Under the pieces are notes generated by a model, which was not told the origin of the DNA, made no database searches, and worked only from the letters and a program-made list of their open reading frames with translations. A program made the translations under genes and the position numbers. DNA of 14,387 nucleotides from an uncultured Bacteroides sp. GTDB lineage: Bacteria; Bacteroidota; Bacteroidia; Bacteroidales; Bacteroidaceae. The stretch spans positions 1-14,387 of the forward strand of contig CAUHML010000075.1 in the NCBI GenBank assembly GCA_959606905.1. The letters are read 5' to 3'. Of the stretch, positions 14,229 to 14,387 are shown one piece after another; within the stretch, counting starts at the first letter, position 1, and each line of letters opens with the position of its first letter.

Positions 14229-14301
14229 GCACTCTTAGCTCAGTTGGTAGAGCAACTGACTCTTAATCAGTGGGTCCAGGGTTCGAATCCCTGAGGGTGT
14301 A
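14229..14301 (+). tRNA. tRNA-Lys(CUU), complete
   Basis: A full cloverleaf of 73 nt is visible. Acceptor arm GCACTCT pairs with AGGGTGT, with G-U at positions 1-72 and 5-68. The D arm is GCTC-AGTTGGTA-GAGC. The anticodon arm is ACTGA-CTCTTAA-TCAGT with anticodon CTT. The T arm is CAGGG-TTCGAAT-CCCTG. The discriminator is A14301, and CCA is not encoded (CAA follows). It decodes AAG, lysine. Confidence 0.95.
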
Positions 14302-14334
14302 CAAGTTCCGAAGTTGCAATAAAAATTTAATGTT

Positions 14335-14387
14335 GCACTCTTAGCTCAGTTGGTAGAGCAACTGACTCTTAATCAGTGGGTCCAGGG
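14335..14387 (+). tRNA. tRNA-Lys(CUU), second copy, cut by the window end
   Basis: The first 53 nt of a tRNA, identical to the first copy over that length including the CTT anticodon. It starts 33 bp after the first copy ends (repeat period 106 bp) and no promoter is seen in between, so both are probably processed from one precursor. The 3' part lies beyond the window. Confidence 0.93.

Noticed and set aside
14229..14387. Duplicated tRNA sequence as an integration (att) site
   Set aside because: The second copy begins at the 5' end of the tRNA and spans the anticodon; att duplications usually copy the 3' end. No integrase is present, so tandem tRNA genes are the simpler reading.
1..14387. 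Defence system, phage, insertion sequence or CRISPR array
   Set aside because: No transposase, integrase, nuclease cassette, terminal inverted repeat pair or regularly spaced repeat was found; all sizeable genes fit ordinary chromosomal families.

Overview
The window looks like an ordinary chromosomal stretch from a member of the Bacteroidales, most likely Bacteroides or a close relative. The main reason is promoter grammar: nearly every gene start is preceded by TAnnTTTG, the -7 element of the Bacteroidota primary sigma factor. The best examples also have a TTTG box 19-20 bp upstream (uxaC, tRNA-Lys). Recognisable Shine-Dalgarno sites are almost absent. The protein set fits too: an HU-CCDC81/SPOR protein, a small acidic lipoprotein, and split uronate catabolic genes. 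I see no transposase, integrase, phage gene, CRISPR array or toxin/defence gene, and no gap between genes longer than 200 bp.

Layout, left to right. (1) 45-2613, plus strand: serB (phosphoserine phosphatase with two ACT domains), then a DEAD-box RNA helicase with its own promoter. (2) 5372-2618, minus strand: rfbC, ugd and a lipoprotein form a probable operon that runs head-on into the helicase gene with only 4 bp between the stop codons. (3) 5416-7036, plus strand, divergent from rfbC: an inner-membrane HU-CCDC81/SPOR protein followed by a zinc-ribbon/FHA protein. A strong bidirectional terminator closes the unit. (4) 7117-11255: a uronate module. The lacI-type regulator and uxaB share the minus strand, and uxaC diverges from them. 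Their two promoters overlap and enclose candidate operators. A terminator built on a perfect 28-bp inverted repeat follows uxaC. (5) 11346-13252: a small HAD phosphatase and a POT-like transporter diverge from -7 elements only 22 bp apart. (6) 13336 to the end: a YycJ-type metallo-beta-lactamase-fold hydrolase, then a tandem tRNA-Lys(CUU) cluster whose second copy is cut by the window edge.

Functionally, UxaC isomerises D-galacturonate or D-glucuronate to the keto-uronates and UxaB reduces tagaturonate to altronate. The dehydratase, kinase and aldolase that would complete the route are not here. RfbC and Ugd make sugar-nucleotide intermediates for surface polysaccharides, but the other dTDP-rhamnose genes are absent. 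The least understood and most interesting unit is the HU-CCDC81/SPOR plus zinc-ribbon/FHA pair, which could physically link DNA or a signalling partner to the cell envelope. Otherwise this is mostly core metabolism, and I do not claim a new defence or mobile system.
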